A DNA stretch of 38,898 nt from Draconibacterium orientale (lineage in GTDB: Bacteria; Bacteroidota; Bacteroidia; Bacteroidales; DYQJ01), in contig DYQJ01000001.1 in the NCBI GenBank assembly GCA_020719345.1, positions 5,621-44,518 on the forward strand. The letters are read 5' to 3'. Every line of letters starts with the position of its first letter. Within the stretch, counting starts at the first letter, position 1. Positions 24,147 to 33,216 of this stretch are shown one piece after another. The notes beneath the pieces were generated by a model that was not told the DNA's origin, searched no databases, and was given only the letters and a program-made list of their open reading frames with translations. The translations under genes were made by a program, and so were the position numbers.

Positions 24147-27100
24147 TTATCTATATAATTTTATTATTTCGGTAATATTATTTCTAATATTTATTTTTTC
24201 TATGGTTTGATATTCTCCTTTGTAGCAATAAATATTTTCACTACTGTTATTAAATGAAACATCTAACGCATAATTTGTAGAGTTATAATCAAAATATGAA
24301 GTTTTTTTACCTTGATTATCTATAAAAAAAAGTTTAAAACAATTTTTAAAATATCTATCTTTATAAATATCCGTTTTAAAAACTATTTTATCATTGATAG
24401 TTACACCTTTAAATTCAATAAAATCTTTTCCTTGTAGATAATAAATATTGTTTATTATATTTTTGTTGGTATCAATTTCTACTGCATAATATTCGGAGCT
24501 TGTAGAATACGCTATACGATAGTTCTCATACTCATCAAAATCTGCCATTATTACATATTCTCTAACTTCCTTATTGGTTGTGGTATAAATACAATTACCT
24601 TTCAAAAACATTTCATTTCCACAAGTCCACAAATTATTTATTTGTTTTGTAGAAATTATTTTTTTCTCTAAGTTATATTTTTGTAATACAATTGGTGAAC
24701 ATTGAAAATCATAAGTTAATGCTATTATTTCGTTATTTTCGTTAATATCAATATTTACAAAAATTTTTGTTGGGTCAGAAAATTCTAAAAACAAAGAATA
24801 GTCGTGGAGATTATAAATTTTGTGCGAATTATTATCAAATTCTCGGTAATTGAATGTGTGAGCTGCATAATTATTTTGGTAAGAGACAATTAGATATTTT
24901 TTATTTGCCGAGATTTTCAAGTTGTTTATATTTTTATTCATTACATTTATTGCAGAAATTAAAATTCCGGTTTTTAGCTCCCATACATTTATAATTCCCT
25001 TAGAATCAGAAGTATAAACAAATTTTTCATCAGGCGAAATGCAAATATTATAAGATGCTTCGTTCAGGACAATAATTGATTGTAAACTTCCATCTGTTAA
25101 ATCAAATATTTTCAAAGAATCTTTATTATTGTAAAGAATTGCATATTTCTCGTTATTACTAATCAACAAATTACAGTCATGAGAATTTGTAAAAGGTAAA
25201 AATCTTTTTTCTGTAGTCCCATTTATTGCTTTCTTTTTCTGAAGTATATCAAAAATTTCTTTGTTGTTATAATAAATAGTTAAATCTAAATTAGAATTTC
25301 CGAAGTTATCATTTTGATTTACAAGAGCTTTCTTTTTAATTAATAGTTGTGCTATATCATTGCGGTTGTGCATAATAGCATACATTAGTGGTGTTCGTCC
25401 ATTATAATCTGATATATTTATATCACATTTGTTATGTATTAAAAAAATTACAGTTTCTAACTTGTTTTTTTCTATGGCTTTATGTAAAGGTGTTTTTCCC
25501 TCATAATTTTTTTCGTTTATATCAAGGTCATTATTTTCAAAATGTTCGGTAAAAGCAGTATAATTCTCATATTCAATCAATTGAAATATTTTATTATCGG
25601 GTGAATTAATAAAATTAAGTACATTTTTGTCGCTATTTTTTTGTGCTAATTCTTTAACAGTATAATTAGTAGTATCGGTTTCCTCATATCCTCTTACATA
25701 ATCGTATATTAAATAATTTCCGTTAAAAAATTGTGGACATTTATAATATAAATATCTTATATTTTGTAAGTTAGCAAAAGCAATAATACTACCGAAATAA
25801 TTTTGTATGCTCATATTATTTTCCAACATTTTATCAAAGATGATTTTGAAATTATCAAAAGTCAAATTATTAGCAAGTATGTAGCGTCCGTAGATATAAT
25901 TATTTATAACATTTGTTTTTATTTCATTTGTATCCGTTATTTGTGTTATTTCTATTATTTCGTTTTTTTTAATAAATTCATGAATTACATTTGCATCTAA
26001 AAATAATTTAATTGTTTCAGTATCATTGTTTTCAATAGCATTAAAAAAAACTTTTGAACCAACCAACGTATTTAAAGTGTGTTTGTTTTTATTTGCGTAC
26101 TCAAAAAATTCTTCTCTTGTAAAAAAATTATAATATAAGTCCAAATAATTTCTATTTTCCAAAAAATCGGTTATTTCCAAATTATTTTTCACATAATCTT
26201 TTTTCTTAAGTTCTTCAAATTCTTCTTCCGTTTTCAGAAAATTATTTAATATCAAGTATTTAGCGATTGTAATATTCTTGTTAAAAATAGCTAATTCCAA
26301 TGCGTTATAATTATCACTTGATTTTAAGTCTGTTTTAATACCTTTGCTTAATAGATATTTAGTTTGTTCAAAATTATTATCCCGAGCTGCAAAAAGTAGC
26401 CAGTTAAAATCCCACGCTTTTTCATTTATATCGGTCATATTTCGTAGAAACATGTTTTTATACATCGTACTTTCAGTATTACTTTGTGCAAACTTAATAA
26501 TATTATAATCTTTATCAGGTATATTGCTTTCTAAATCAGAATTATAATTTAATAAATATGCTACTATTGGTAAATTGTTGAGCATCAAGGACAATTCAGT
26601 AGCATTATATTTTTGTAAGGATTCGCTATAAGACTTTTTAATTTCCATAACAGTCTTATCATCTATTTTATAATCTTCTATTAGATATTTAATTATTTGC
26701 AAATTTTCGTAAACAATTGCAATCCCCAAAATAGAAGTAATATATAGTTTATCAATATTATCTGACCCCCAACCCAAAGAAATAATATCTATACCTAATG
26801 CCATTTTTATGTTGTACATAATATTATCGTTTTTAGTAAAATCAGGCGAAAATTTACATTTATCATTAGCATTTTTGCTAAGTAAATATTTTACAATATC
26901 TAAATTATTTTCTTTTGTGAAAAAAGCGACTGGTGTCATACCATTAAATTCAAGATTTATATTTGCTCCAGCATCTACAAGTAACTGAATAATAGGCAGA
27001 GAGTCAGTTAATGTAATTATAGGTAGCGAAATAATTGTATCAATATAATTTACATCTACTCCTTTGGAAATGTAGAATTTAACTTTATCATAATCGTTTG

Positions 27101-27197
27101 TTGGTACTGTTTGTATAAATTCTTCTTGTAAATAATGTTTTTGTGCCAAACAAATATTTGATACGAGCAAAAGAAAAAATAGAATTTTTGTTTTCAT
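24147..27197 (-). CDS. Exported ankyrin-repeat / WD40-propeller protein
   Basis: 1016 residues. The signal peptide (1-18) ends C-L-A-Q. Ankyrin repeats, several degenerate, fill about 30-660. The clearest are at 560-655 (G-K-T-P-L-H-K-A-I, G-R-T-P-L-M-Y-A-I), with earlier ones at 30-130 (L-L-V-D-A-G-A-N-I-N) and 270-320. The rest is a beta-propeller with WD40-like blades (I-S-P-D-E-K-F-V-Y-T-S-D, V-W-E-L-K-T-G). Both parts are protein-interaction scaffolds. With a signal peptide but no membrane helix it should be periplasmic or secreted. No type IX C-terminal sorting domain is obvious. It lies 76 bases after the GldN-like gene on the same strand. Confidence 0.85.
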   Translation of the reverse strand: MKTKILFFLLLVSNICLAQKHYLQEEFIQTVPTNDYDKVKFYISKGVDVNYIDTIISLPIITLTDSLPIIQLLVDAGANINLEFNGMTPVAFFTKENNLDIVKYLLSKNANDKCKFSPDFTKNDNIMYNIKMALGIDIISLGWGSDNIDKLYITSILGIAIVYENLQIIKYLIEDYKIDDKTVMEIKKSYSESLQKYNATELSLMLNNLPIVAYLLNYNSDLESNIPDKDYNIIKFAQSNTESTMYKNMFLRNMTDINEKAWDFNWLLFAARDNNFEQTKYLLSKGIKTDLKSSDNYNALELAIFNKNITIAKYLILNNFLKTEEEFEELKKKDYVKNNLEITDFLENRNYLDLYYNFFTREEFFEYANKNKHTLNTLVGSKVFFNAIENNDTETIKLFLDANVIHEFIKKNEIIEITQITDTNEIKTNVINNYIYGRYILANNLTFDNFKIIFDKMLENNMSIQNYFGSIIAFANLQNIRYLYYKCPQFFNGNYLIYDYVRGYEETDTTNYTVKELAQKNSDKNVLNFINSPDNKIFQLIEYENYTAFTEHFENNDLDINEKNYEGKTPLHKAIEKNKLETVIFLIHNKCDINISDYNGRTPLMYAIMHNRNDIAQLLIKKKALVNQNDNFGNSNLDLTIYYNNKEIFDILQKKKAINGTTEKRFLPFTNSHDCNLLISNNEKYAILYNNKDSLKIFDLTDGSLQSIIVLNEASYNICISPDEKFVYTSDSKGIINVWELKTGILISAINVMNKNINNLKISANKKYLIVSYQNNYAAHTFNYREFDNNSHKIYNLHDYSLFLEFSDPTKIFVNIDINENNEIIALTYDFQCSPIVLQKYNLEKKIISTKQINNLWTCGNEMFLKGNCIYTTTNKEVREYVIMADFDEYENYRIAYSTSSEYYAVEIDTNKNIINNIYYLQGKDFIEFKGVTINDKIVFKTDIYKDRYFKNCFKLFFIDNQGKKTSYFDYNSTNYALDVSFNNSSENIYCYKGEYQTIEKINIRNNITEIIKLYR

Positions 27198-27273
27198 GAT
27201 ATTATATCTTTGATAATGTAAAAAAATTGTGACTTCCTTATTCTTTGTTTTTCGGAAAAATAAATATTTTTAT

Positions 27274-27792
27274 CTAATAAAAATTACATATTATATCATT
27301 TTCTTGTTCCATTAAAAATAAGTCATCGTTTATATTACCGTAATTTTTTATTCCTTCTATTTTATAAGTGCGTGCCGAGAAGAAGTTAAAAAAGAAGAGG
27401 TCATCTATGGTGTTTATATTAGCGAGATTGCTTTTTATTTTGATGTCGGCTAATATTTTTCGCAAATAAGGGAAATAAAAGCTTCCCAAATCAATGGTGT
27501 CCGGACTGTTTTTAGTTGTTATTAGTGGAATGAAGCTTATTAATCTTTTTTCGGCGATGAAACGATAGGTGTCAAAAAACCAAAGTTCCTTAGTCTTGAT
27601 TCCCACCATCTTAATAGTGTCTATTGCTGGTAGTTTTATATTGTCTATAGAGTCACAAAAGTCTTCGGTATAACAGACTATCTTATTGTTTTTTAATTCA
27701 TTATATATTATTTCTAAAATATTTTGATTAAAAATAAGTGGGTTTTCGGAGGCATCTATTTTTCTCCATATTATTTTTGATGCAAAGACCAT
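27274..27792 (-). CDS. GldN/PorN-like protein (type IX secretion/gliding component paralogue)
   Basis: 172 residues aligning with the core of GldN: A-S-K-I-I-W-R-K-I-D, then I-I-Y-N-E-L-K-N-N-K-I, the hallmark L-W-F-F-D-T-Y-R, I-S-F-I-P-L-I, a F-P-Y-L-R-K-I-L block, and D-D-L-F-F-F-N-F-F-S-A-R. In type IX secretion, GldN/PorN forms a periplasmic ring with GldK/PorK. No signal peptide is visible on this open frame. The ATG at 27792 seems internal to the homologous region: upstream codons back to a TGA at 27841-27843 read F-E-P-T-E-S-M-V-F-A-S-K in the same frame as the GldK-like gene. It may therefore be the C-terminal part of a fusion now split by a stop. gldL and gldM are absent nearby. Confidence 0.72.
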   Translation of the reverse strand: MVFASKIIWRKIDASENPLIFNQNILEIIYNELKNNKIVCYTEDFCDSIDNIKLPAIDTIKMVGIKTKELWFFDTYRFIAEKRLISFIPLITTKNSPDTIDLGSFYFPYLRKILADIKIKSNLANINTIDDLFFFNFFSARTYKIEGIKNYGNINDDLFLMEQENDIICNFY

Positions 27793-27840
27793 ACTTTCGG
27801 TAGGTTCAAAATATGAGATGTAATTATTTGAATTATAAGA

Positions 27841-28965
27841 TCATACATATTTATTATTTGAGATATATTTAGTAGTTTTTACTTCAGTGAACTTCGGAAA
27901 AATTGTTTGATAAATGTAACTGTTGATATAAAATCTTTGATTTTTTAGATTTCCTAAGCTGTCGCAAATGCTCCAAATTCCAACTTTCATATTATTGGTG
28001 AAATAACCGGTAGTTTTTATTTTTCCGTTCGGGTATTTTGAAATATAATATCCATCAAATAAATTATTCCGTAGTTGATATTCAATAAAAGTATTATCTG
28101 CTAAATAAGTGTTAAAACTCTTTCTTGTTGTTGTTTTATAAGTAGTTAAGTTCCACATTTTTATCAGACGATTTTCAGTGGAGTTTTTATCAGCGAGAAT
28201 ACTGTCTGTTAGATAAACTTTTATGCAGCGAAAACCTGTGTGCGAATAACCTATATAAGAATAATAGCTGAGGGCAAAGAAATCAATAAATTTTGGCAAT
28301 TTGAACAAAAAAGAATTACCTATAATAACCTTTCTTTTTAAAACCGAAGGGTCATCTTCAGATGCAAAATACGAATAATCAAAAGTTGAATTTGGCGAGT
28401 AAAAGAAATAGCTTTCGTCTTTAGTATTTATTAACCAGTCGGAATAAAATTTATTAAAGTCGTTTTCTATACCACTTTTTTCTAAAAAATGTTGTGCAAA
28501 CAACCATTCACTGCAATACGGCAGACGATATATAAACTCTATTTCTCCGGATTTGTTATCTTGCAAAGTCTTCCATTTACAAAAGTTCAGCGCATTTTCC
28601 CAAGAGATAGCAACAATCGGCTGGTCTTGTAAGTCTTTATCTTTAAGATACTTATTTACATTATGGACTATTACTACCGAAGTATCCGGTAATTGTTGTT
28701 TATAAAAATGTTTATCTTCGCTTGCTTTGATGTAAGATAAATACTGATTGTATAACTTTAAAGTAATCAATTTACTTATCTCAAAAGTGTTTTTAGTGTG
28801 CGAAGTATCCTTTGTTAGCCCTAATATTTGATAGGTATTTAGAGTTTGAATCGGGATAAGATAATTATCCAATTGTTGAGAACGTACCATTGAAGATATC
28901 AACAACATTATAACAATAAGTAAAATTGTTATCTTTTTTTTAATACAATTAATGCTTTTTAACAT
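27841..28965 (-). CDS. GldK/PorK-like SUMF1-domain protein with C-terminal MORN-like repeats
   Basis: 374 residues. A signal or anchor segment (about 12-30, ending S-M-V-R-S-Q) is followed by a diverged SUMF1 domain: P-I-V-A-I-S-W-E-N-A-L-N-F-C-K-W, Y-R-L-P-Y-C-S-E-W, and G-H-T-G-F-R-C-I-K-V. Then come MORN-like beta hairpins (about 305-350: F-D-G-Y-Y-I-S-K-Y-P-N-G-K-I, G-Y-F-T-N-N-M-K-V-G-I-W). GldK/PorK proteins of type IX secretion are SUMF1-fold lipoproteins; this one lacks an obvious lipobox Cys. The stop is a TGA, after which the same frame stays open into the GldN-like domain. It starts 15 bases after the restriction-modification gene. Confidence 0.75.
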   Translation of the reverse strand: MLKSINCIKKKITILLIVIMLLISSMVRSQQLDNYLIPIQTLNTYQILGLTKDTSHTKNTFEISKLITLKLYNQYLSYIKASEDKHFYKQQLPDTSVVIVHNVNKYLKDKDLQDQPIVAISWENALNFCKWKTLQDNKSGEIEFIYRLPYCSEWLFAQHFLEKSGIENDFNKFYSDWLINTKDESYFFYSPNSTFDYSYFASEDDPSVLKRKVIIGNSFLFKLPKFIDFFALSYYSYIGYSHTGFRCIKVYLTDSILADKNSTENRLIKMWNLTTYKTTTRKSFNTYLADNTFIEYQLRNNLFDGYYISKYPNGKIKTTGYFTNNMKVGIWSICDSLGNLKNQRFYINSYIYQTIFPKFTEVKTTKYISNNKYV

Positions 28966-28980
28966 ATTAATAAGTTTTAT

Positions 28981-31900
28981 TTATATCCATTCTTTAGTTT
29001 GGTTATCTATTAATATCATTTGTTTGATAGTGAAATTTAAAACTTTTATAATATTAGTAATATTATCTATTTCGTTGTGCGACAGTTCTCTGTTCTTGCG
29101 GTCTTTAATGTATTTATCAAGTACTTGATAACCACCGACATAAAAATTATAAATGTTTTCTTCTATGGTTTCAAAATATTGTGTTTTATTGATATACAAT
29201 TTATTATCAACAAAATACGGATTTATAACTATTTTATCTCCTTGTCCTTTAAAAATTCCGATTTCGTTATATTCCGGCTCGTGTGGAATTTCTTTAAGTA
29301 AGTGTTTTTTAACGAGTTGCTCGCCCATGTTAGCCAAAGTTTGAAATTTAGTCAAACTTTCGGTAAATGGTATACGCGGGAAATCCATCTTCAAAAATTC
29401 TGCATATTTCTCTCTAAACGTAGGACTGTGCAAAATAGCATAAATATAATAAAATATTTCTTCAGGTGTCGGTTCATAATCAGAGTTCTGCGAACTATTT
29501 GCAGAGATTAGATAATGTTTTTTCTGCTCTATCTGGACTTTTAATTCTTCGGCAGTTTGTTTTTGTAGATTAATTATTGAAATATCAGTGTTTGTTTTTT
29601 CAAATGTTAAAATAATTTTTTCAATTTGTTTTAGTTGTTTTTCTTGTGCTTTAATATTTTTTTCTATTTCTGTGAGATGTTTTTTGTCTATAGGTTTGCT
29701 CTTGTATTTTGTTTTGATATAATTTCGGAATTGTTCAGTGAAATTATCTTTTTTGTCGTCTTCCTTAAATAAATAATTTGTAGCATGAGAAGTTCCATTT
29801 CCATTGTAACGGTAAAGCGGACAGATAGATGCCGTTCCAGGTATTTGTAAAAAATTTATATCCAAAATATTCTCGGATGCAAAAACATAAGAATATTCAT
29901 TGTCTTTTTTATAAGCAAATCTTGTAAATATCAATCCCAGATTTTGTTTTTCAAAATGTTTCATTACTTTGGTTACCGTTCTCCAAACTAATTTTTCTTC
30001 ATAAAAAATAAATCGTTTGTCAAAAGGACGATACAATATAGGTTTTATAAAAGTTCTTAAATCTTGATGATTTTGTAAATTGTCCCAACCTTTCAATATG
30101 TCCCAGTCTTTTTTCTCTACTACATTAAATTTTTGGTGTAATGTTTTAGAGTAACGTTCAGTGTTTTTGAAATTATTAAATCTTTTCAATAATATATCTT
30201 CTTGATAATCAATGCAAAAATTGTCGTGTGCTGTTGTTATGCCTACTCCGTTTATATCAAAAATATCTTTTATACTTGTGAATTTTTCATAAACTGCTCT
30301 TAGGTTTTGATTTTGCGGCACAAACAAATAAAACGGCGAATTAGGTTTTATCTCATTAAAAATAAGAGTATTGAAATTATTTTCCATGCAAATATTGAAT
30401 TTTGTCTGACGGTCTCCCCAAAAATCAGTATGAAAAACGGCTTTAGGTATTCCTTTCTTTTTAATCATCAGCGAAATACAGACTCCTTGTTGAATATCAA
30501 ATACATTTTCGTCTTTTTCACCTTCTAAGGTCGTCTCTTTTTTTAATGAATTTCCATGTAAATCAATAAAATACATGCTGTCAAAAGTATTAATCAAACT
30601 TTGTCTCATGCCGCGAAAAGTAGGGTTGTCTAAAAACGAATGATTAGTAATTATCGCAACTATTCCCTGCTCTACTTTGTCCATTTTATCTTGTGCAAAA
30701 CGGATAAATTTCACGTAGTCGTCTTGTAACCATTTAGGGTTTCTTTCGCCAAGCGGTTTATTATCAACGAGATTGTATTTTTTTATCTCATTTTTTATCC
30801 ACAGTCCATTGTTTTTAGAATTACCAGAGTATGGCGGATTTCCTATGATAACCAAAATAGGTTTATCTTTAACTTCTTGTGCTGCTTTTGTCTCTTTGGA
30901 GAGCTGCGGCATAAAAGGGACTTTTATTTGCTTGTCCGTTGGCTCTAAAGTGTTGGTTAAATAAACTTGTAAACGGTCTTTATCCAAAAATTCATACCCT
31001 TCTTCTTTGAGGAATTGCGAAAGTTTAAGATGCGCAACAGTGTAAGGTGCAATAAGATATTCAAACCCAAATAGATTTTTCAAGATGTGGTCTTGTATAA
31101 TCATTCGGCGTTTTTCGGCTAAATCATTCGGCGTTTTATCTAAAATAATTTTAAAAACTTCCAACAAAAAAGTTCCTGTTCCTGTGGCAAAATCAAGGAC
31201 AGTTACATTGTCGCGCTCTGCAAGACCGTTTGAAAGATTGAAAGTATTTATCAAAATTTCATCTACGCAGCGAACAATAAAATTAACTATTTGCGGAGGA
31301 GTATAATAAACGCCCTTAGATTTTCGTAAATTATAATCGTAAACAGACAAAAAAGTCTCATAAAAATAAATATACGGGTCGTTTTCAACCCTGCCAGCGT
31401 TTCCAACGCTGGCAGGGTTTTGGAAATCTTTTTTTAAATCAGCCCATTGAATGTTGTTTATTATAGATAAAATTTCGTCTATTATCCATTTGGTTTCTTT
31501 GTATTCCGGTTTCTCTAATTCTTCGAGAAAACTGATTAACTCTTTGATTAATTGAAAATTAGCGGGTATATATTTTTTGGCATTCTCACGTGAAATAGTT
31601 TTTGTATCAGCATTTAAACCTGCGAGAAACAAGCCATAGGTGAGCATTTGCGCAAAAGTGTCAGAAAATTCGGAGATAGTTAGCTCTGCGAAGACATTAT
31701 CTTTGAAAGCGTTGTAGAGGTCGTATAATCTCTCTTGTTCGCTTTGAATATTTTGTCGTGTAAGTTCCTCATTTATAAATGCTTTCAAATTTTTACAACG
31801 ATTCGCAAGCGCGGTAGCCAAATCTTTGGAAGACGATATTTTTTCAGGGACTTGCGAAAAGAAGTTTAATAAAAGTCGTTCTACTTTTTCTATATTCAGA

Positions 31901-32343
31901 TTTTGCGAGGTCTCTGGTTTTGTAATTGTTTCACTATTGGTAATTATTTCTATACTGCACAAAGTTTCGCGCAGAATTGTTTGGTCTTTTATCCAGATGA
32001 ATTCTAAATAATTAGTTATCAGGAGATTTTGAGATAATTCTCGGTACTTTTTTATCTGTTCGGAATTTAATATGTTGTCCAGATTTTCTGTAATTTTTTT
32101 ATTTTCAACATATCCAATAATTGAAAATTCAGAATAAATTTTAAAGTCCGGCGCTCCGTAATTATCTTTACGTTTAGGTTCTTGTAAAACCGTAATTTTT
32201 TTAGTTTGATTTATTAGTGCTGCCAGTTTTAAAAGATTTTCAAGCGCCGAACGTTTAGAATGTTCAGTCAATTCATCTATCGGAACTTCTTGTAACTCCT
32301 TAATATATTGTTTAAAATCTATCATAAACAATTCATTAACCAT
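28981..32343 (-). CDS. Single-chain restriction-modification enzyme (type IIG / type ISP-like N6-adenine methylase with nuclease domain)
   Basis: 1120 residues. The N-terminal PD-(D/E)xK nuclease domain has A-P-D66-F and E80-N-K82. A helical connector follows (about 150-340). The gamma-type N6-adenine methyltransferase has motif I L-D-F-A-T-G-T-G-T-F (383-392) and motif IV N-P-P-Y (502-505). The C-terminal half is a target-recognition region, with K-H-Y-L charged helices and an Y-E-P-T-P-E-E-I-F-Y-Y-I-Y block near the end. Unlike full type ISP enzymes it has no helicase. It should methylate and cut DNA with one polypeptide. Residues 309-319 are encoded by a 33-bp palindrome (31387-31419). Ten bases after nadC, in a run of housekeeping genes. 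Confidence 0.9.
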   Translation of the reverse strand: MVNELFMIDFKQYIKELQEVPIDELTEHSKRSALENLLKLAALINQTKKITVLQEPKRKDNYGAPDFKIYSEFSIIGYVENKKITENLDNILNSEQIKKYRELSQNLLITNYLEFIWIKDQTILRETLCSIEIITNSETITKPETSQNLNIEKVERLLLNFFSQVPEKISSSKDLATALANRCKNLKAFINEELTRQNIQSEQERLYDLYNAFKDNVFAELTISEFSDTFAQMLTYGLFLAGLNADTKTISRENAKKYIPANFQLIKELISFLEELEKPEYKETKWIIDEILSIINNIQWADLKKDFQNPASVGNAGRVENDPYIYFYETFLSVYDYNLRKSKGVYYTPPQIVNFIVRCVDEILINTFNLSNGLAERDNVTVLDFATGTGTFLLEVFKIILDKTPNDLAEKRRMIIQDHILKNLFGFEYLIAPYTVAHLKLSQFLKEEGYEFLDKDRLQVYLTNTLEPTDKQIKVPFMPQLSKETKAAQEVKDKPILVIIGNPPYSGNSKNNGLWIKNEIKKYNLVDNKPLGERNPKWLQDDYVKFIRFAQDKMDKVEQGIVAIITNHSFLDNPTFRGMRQSLINTFDSMYFIDLHGNSLKKETTLEGEKDENVFDIQQGVCISLMIKKKGIPKAVFHTDFWGDRQTKFNICMENNFNTLIFNEIKPNSPFYLFVPQNQNLRAVYEKFTSIKDIFDINGVGITTAHDNFCIDYQEDILLKRFNNFKNTERYSKTLHQKFNVVEKKDWDILKGWDNLQNHQDLRTFIKPILYRPFDKRFIFYEEKLVWRTVTKVMKHFEKQNLGLIFTRFAYKKDNEYSYVFASENILDINFLQIPGTASICPLYRYNGNGTSHATNYLFKEDDKKDNFTEQFRNYIKTKYKSKPIDKKHLTEIEKNIKAQEKQLKQIEKIILTFEKTNTDISIINLQKQTAEELKVQIEQKKHYLISANSSQNSDYEPTPEEIFYYIYAILHSPTFREKYAEFLKMDFPRIPFTESLTKFQTLANMGEQLVKKHLLKEIPHEPEYNEIGIFKGQGDKIVINPYFVDNKLYINKTQYFETIEENIYNFYVGGYQVLDKYIKDRKNRELSHNEIDNITNIIKVLNFTIKQMILIDNQTKEWI
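31387..31419. repeat. 33-bp palindrome inserted in frame in the restriction-modification gene
   Basis: AACCCTGCCAGCGTT (31387-31401) and AACGCTGGCAGGGTT (31405-31419) are perfect 15-base arms around TCC. The element occupies exactly 11 codons (N309-P-A-S-V-G-N-A-G-R-V319) and begins and ends on codon boundaries. It lies just before the N-D-P-Y-I-Y-F-Y-E-T-F block of the methylase. GC content is far above the flanks. Confidence 0.92.
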
Positions 32344-32353
32344 TAATAGTTTT

Positions 32354-33190
32354 TTACAAAGCTTTTAGACTAAGGTCGAGACTTTTAATTTGATGCGTTA
32401 GCGCTCCAATTGAGACAAAATCTACTCCGCACAAGGCATAATCTCTAATTGTGTCTAAAGTTATTCCGCCGGAGGATTCCGTTTCGTAGTTATAATTAAT
32501 AAGTTCCACTGCTTTTCGTGTGTTTTCTAACGAGAAGTTGTCTAACATAATTCTGTTTATGAGTCCTATTTTGAGTACTTGTTTTAGTTCTTCAATGTTT
32601 CGGACTTCTATTTCTATTTTTAGCTGTTTATTTAATTTTTTCAAATATTCGTTAGTAGATAAAATAGCTTTTTCTATTCCTCCTGCAAAATCTATGTGAT
32701 TGTCTTTTAACATTATCATATCATACAATCCCATTCGGTGATTTAGTCCTCCTCCTATTCTTACTGCCATTTTTTCGAGTAGTCTAAGTCCGGGAGATGT
32801 TTTTCGGGTGTCTAATATTTTAGTTTTCAAATCTGATATTTTTTCTTGATAAATATTAGTTTGTGTAGCTATTCCACTCATTCGTTGCATGATGTTGAGT
32901 ACCAGTCGTTCAGCTTGCAATATATTGCGTATTTTTCCTTTGATATTAAAAACAATATCTCCATAGTTAATTTTTTGTCCATCTTTAATAAAGATATTTA
33001 TTTCTAAGTTCTTATCTATCATTGCAAATACTTTTTGTGCAACTTCTACTCCTGCGATAATTCCTTGTTGCTTGACTAATAATTTAGCTTCTCCTGTTGC
33101 GTTTTCGGGAATGCATGCGAGTGCGCTGTGGTCTCCATCACCTATGTCTTCGGCTATTGCGTTTGCAATAATTTGTTCTAAAGTAATCAT
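32354..33190 (-). CDS. nadC: Quinolinate (nicotinate-nucleotide) phosphoribosyltransferase
   Basis: 278 residues, the normal length. Family motifs: E-D-I-G-D-G-D-H, the helix L-Q-A-E-R-L-V-L-N-I-M-Q-R-M-S-G-I-A-T, T-R-K-T-S-P-G-L-R-L-L-E-K-M-A-V-R-I-G-G-G, L-K-D-N-H-I, E-I-E-V-R-N, and the final G-V-D-F-V-S-I-G-A-L-T-H. It makes nicotinate mononucleotide from quinolinate and PRPP in de novo NAD synthesis. nadA and nadB are not in the window. It lies 26 bases after ridA and 10 before the restriction-modification gene. Confidence 0.96.
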   Translation of the reverse strand: MITLEQIIANAIAEDIGDGDHSALACIPENATGEAKLLVKQQGIIAGVEVAQKVFAMIDKNLEINIFIKDGQKINYGDIVFNIKGKIRNILQAERLVLNIMQRMSGIATQTNIYQEKISDLKTKILDTRKTSPGLRLLEKMAVRIGGGLNHRMGLYDMIMLKDNHIDFAGGIEKAILSTNEYLKKLNKQLKIEIEVRNIEELKQVLKIGLINRIMLDNFSLENTRKAVELINYNYETESSGGITLDTIRDYALCGVDFVSIGALTHQIKSLDLSLKAL

Positions 33191-33216
33191 TTGTATAAAT
33201 TTTTTAGTAACTTTTG

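Noticed and set aside
27205-27212. TATCTTTG on the + strand as a promoter
   Set aside because: It would read antisense into the GldN-like gene; no + strand gene follows.
27841-27843. TGA recoding (alternative genetic code) to explain the split GldK-GldN frame
   Set aside because: TGA is used as an ordinary stop by other genes in the window (4310-4312, 12756-12758), so a general reassignment is excluded; local read-through remains only a possibility.
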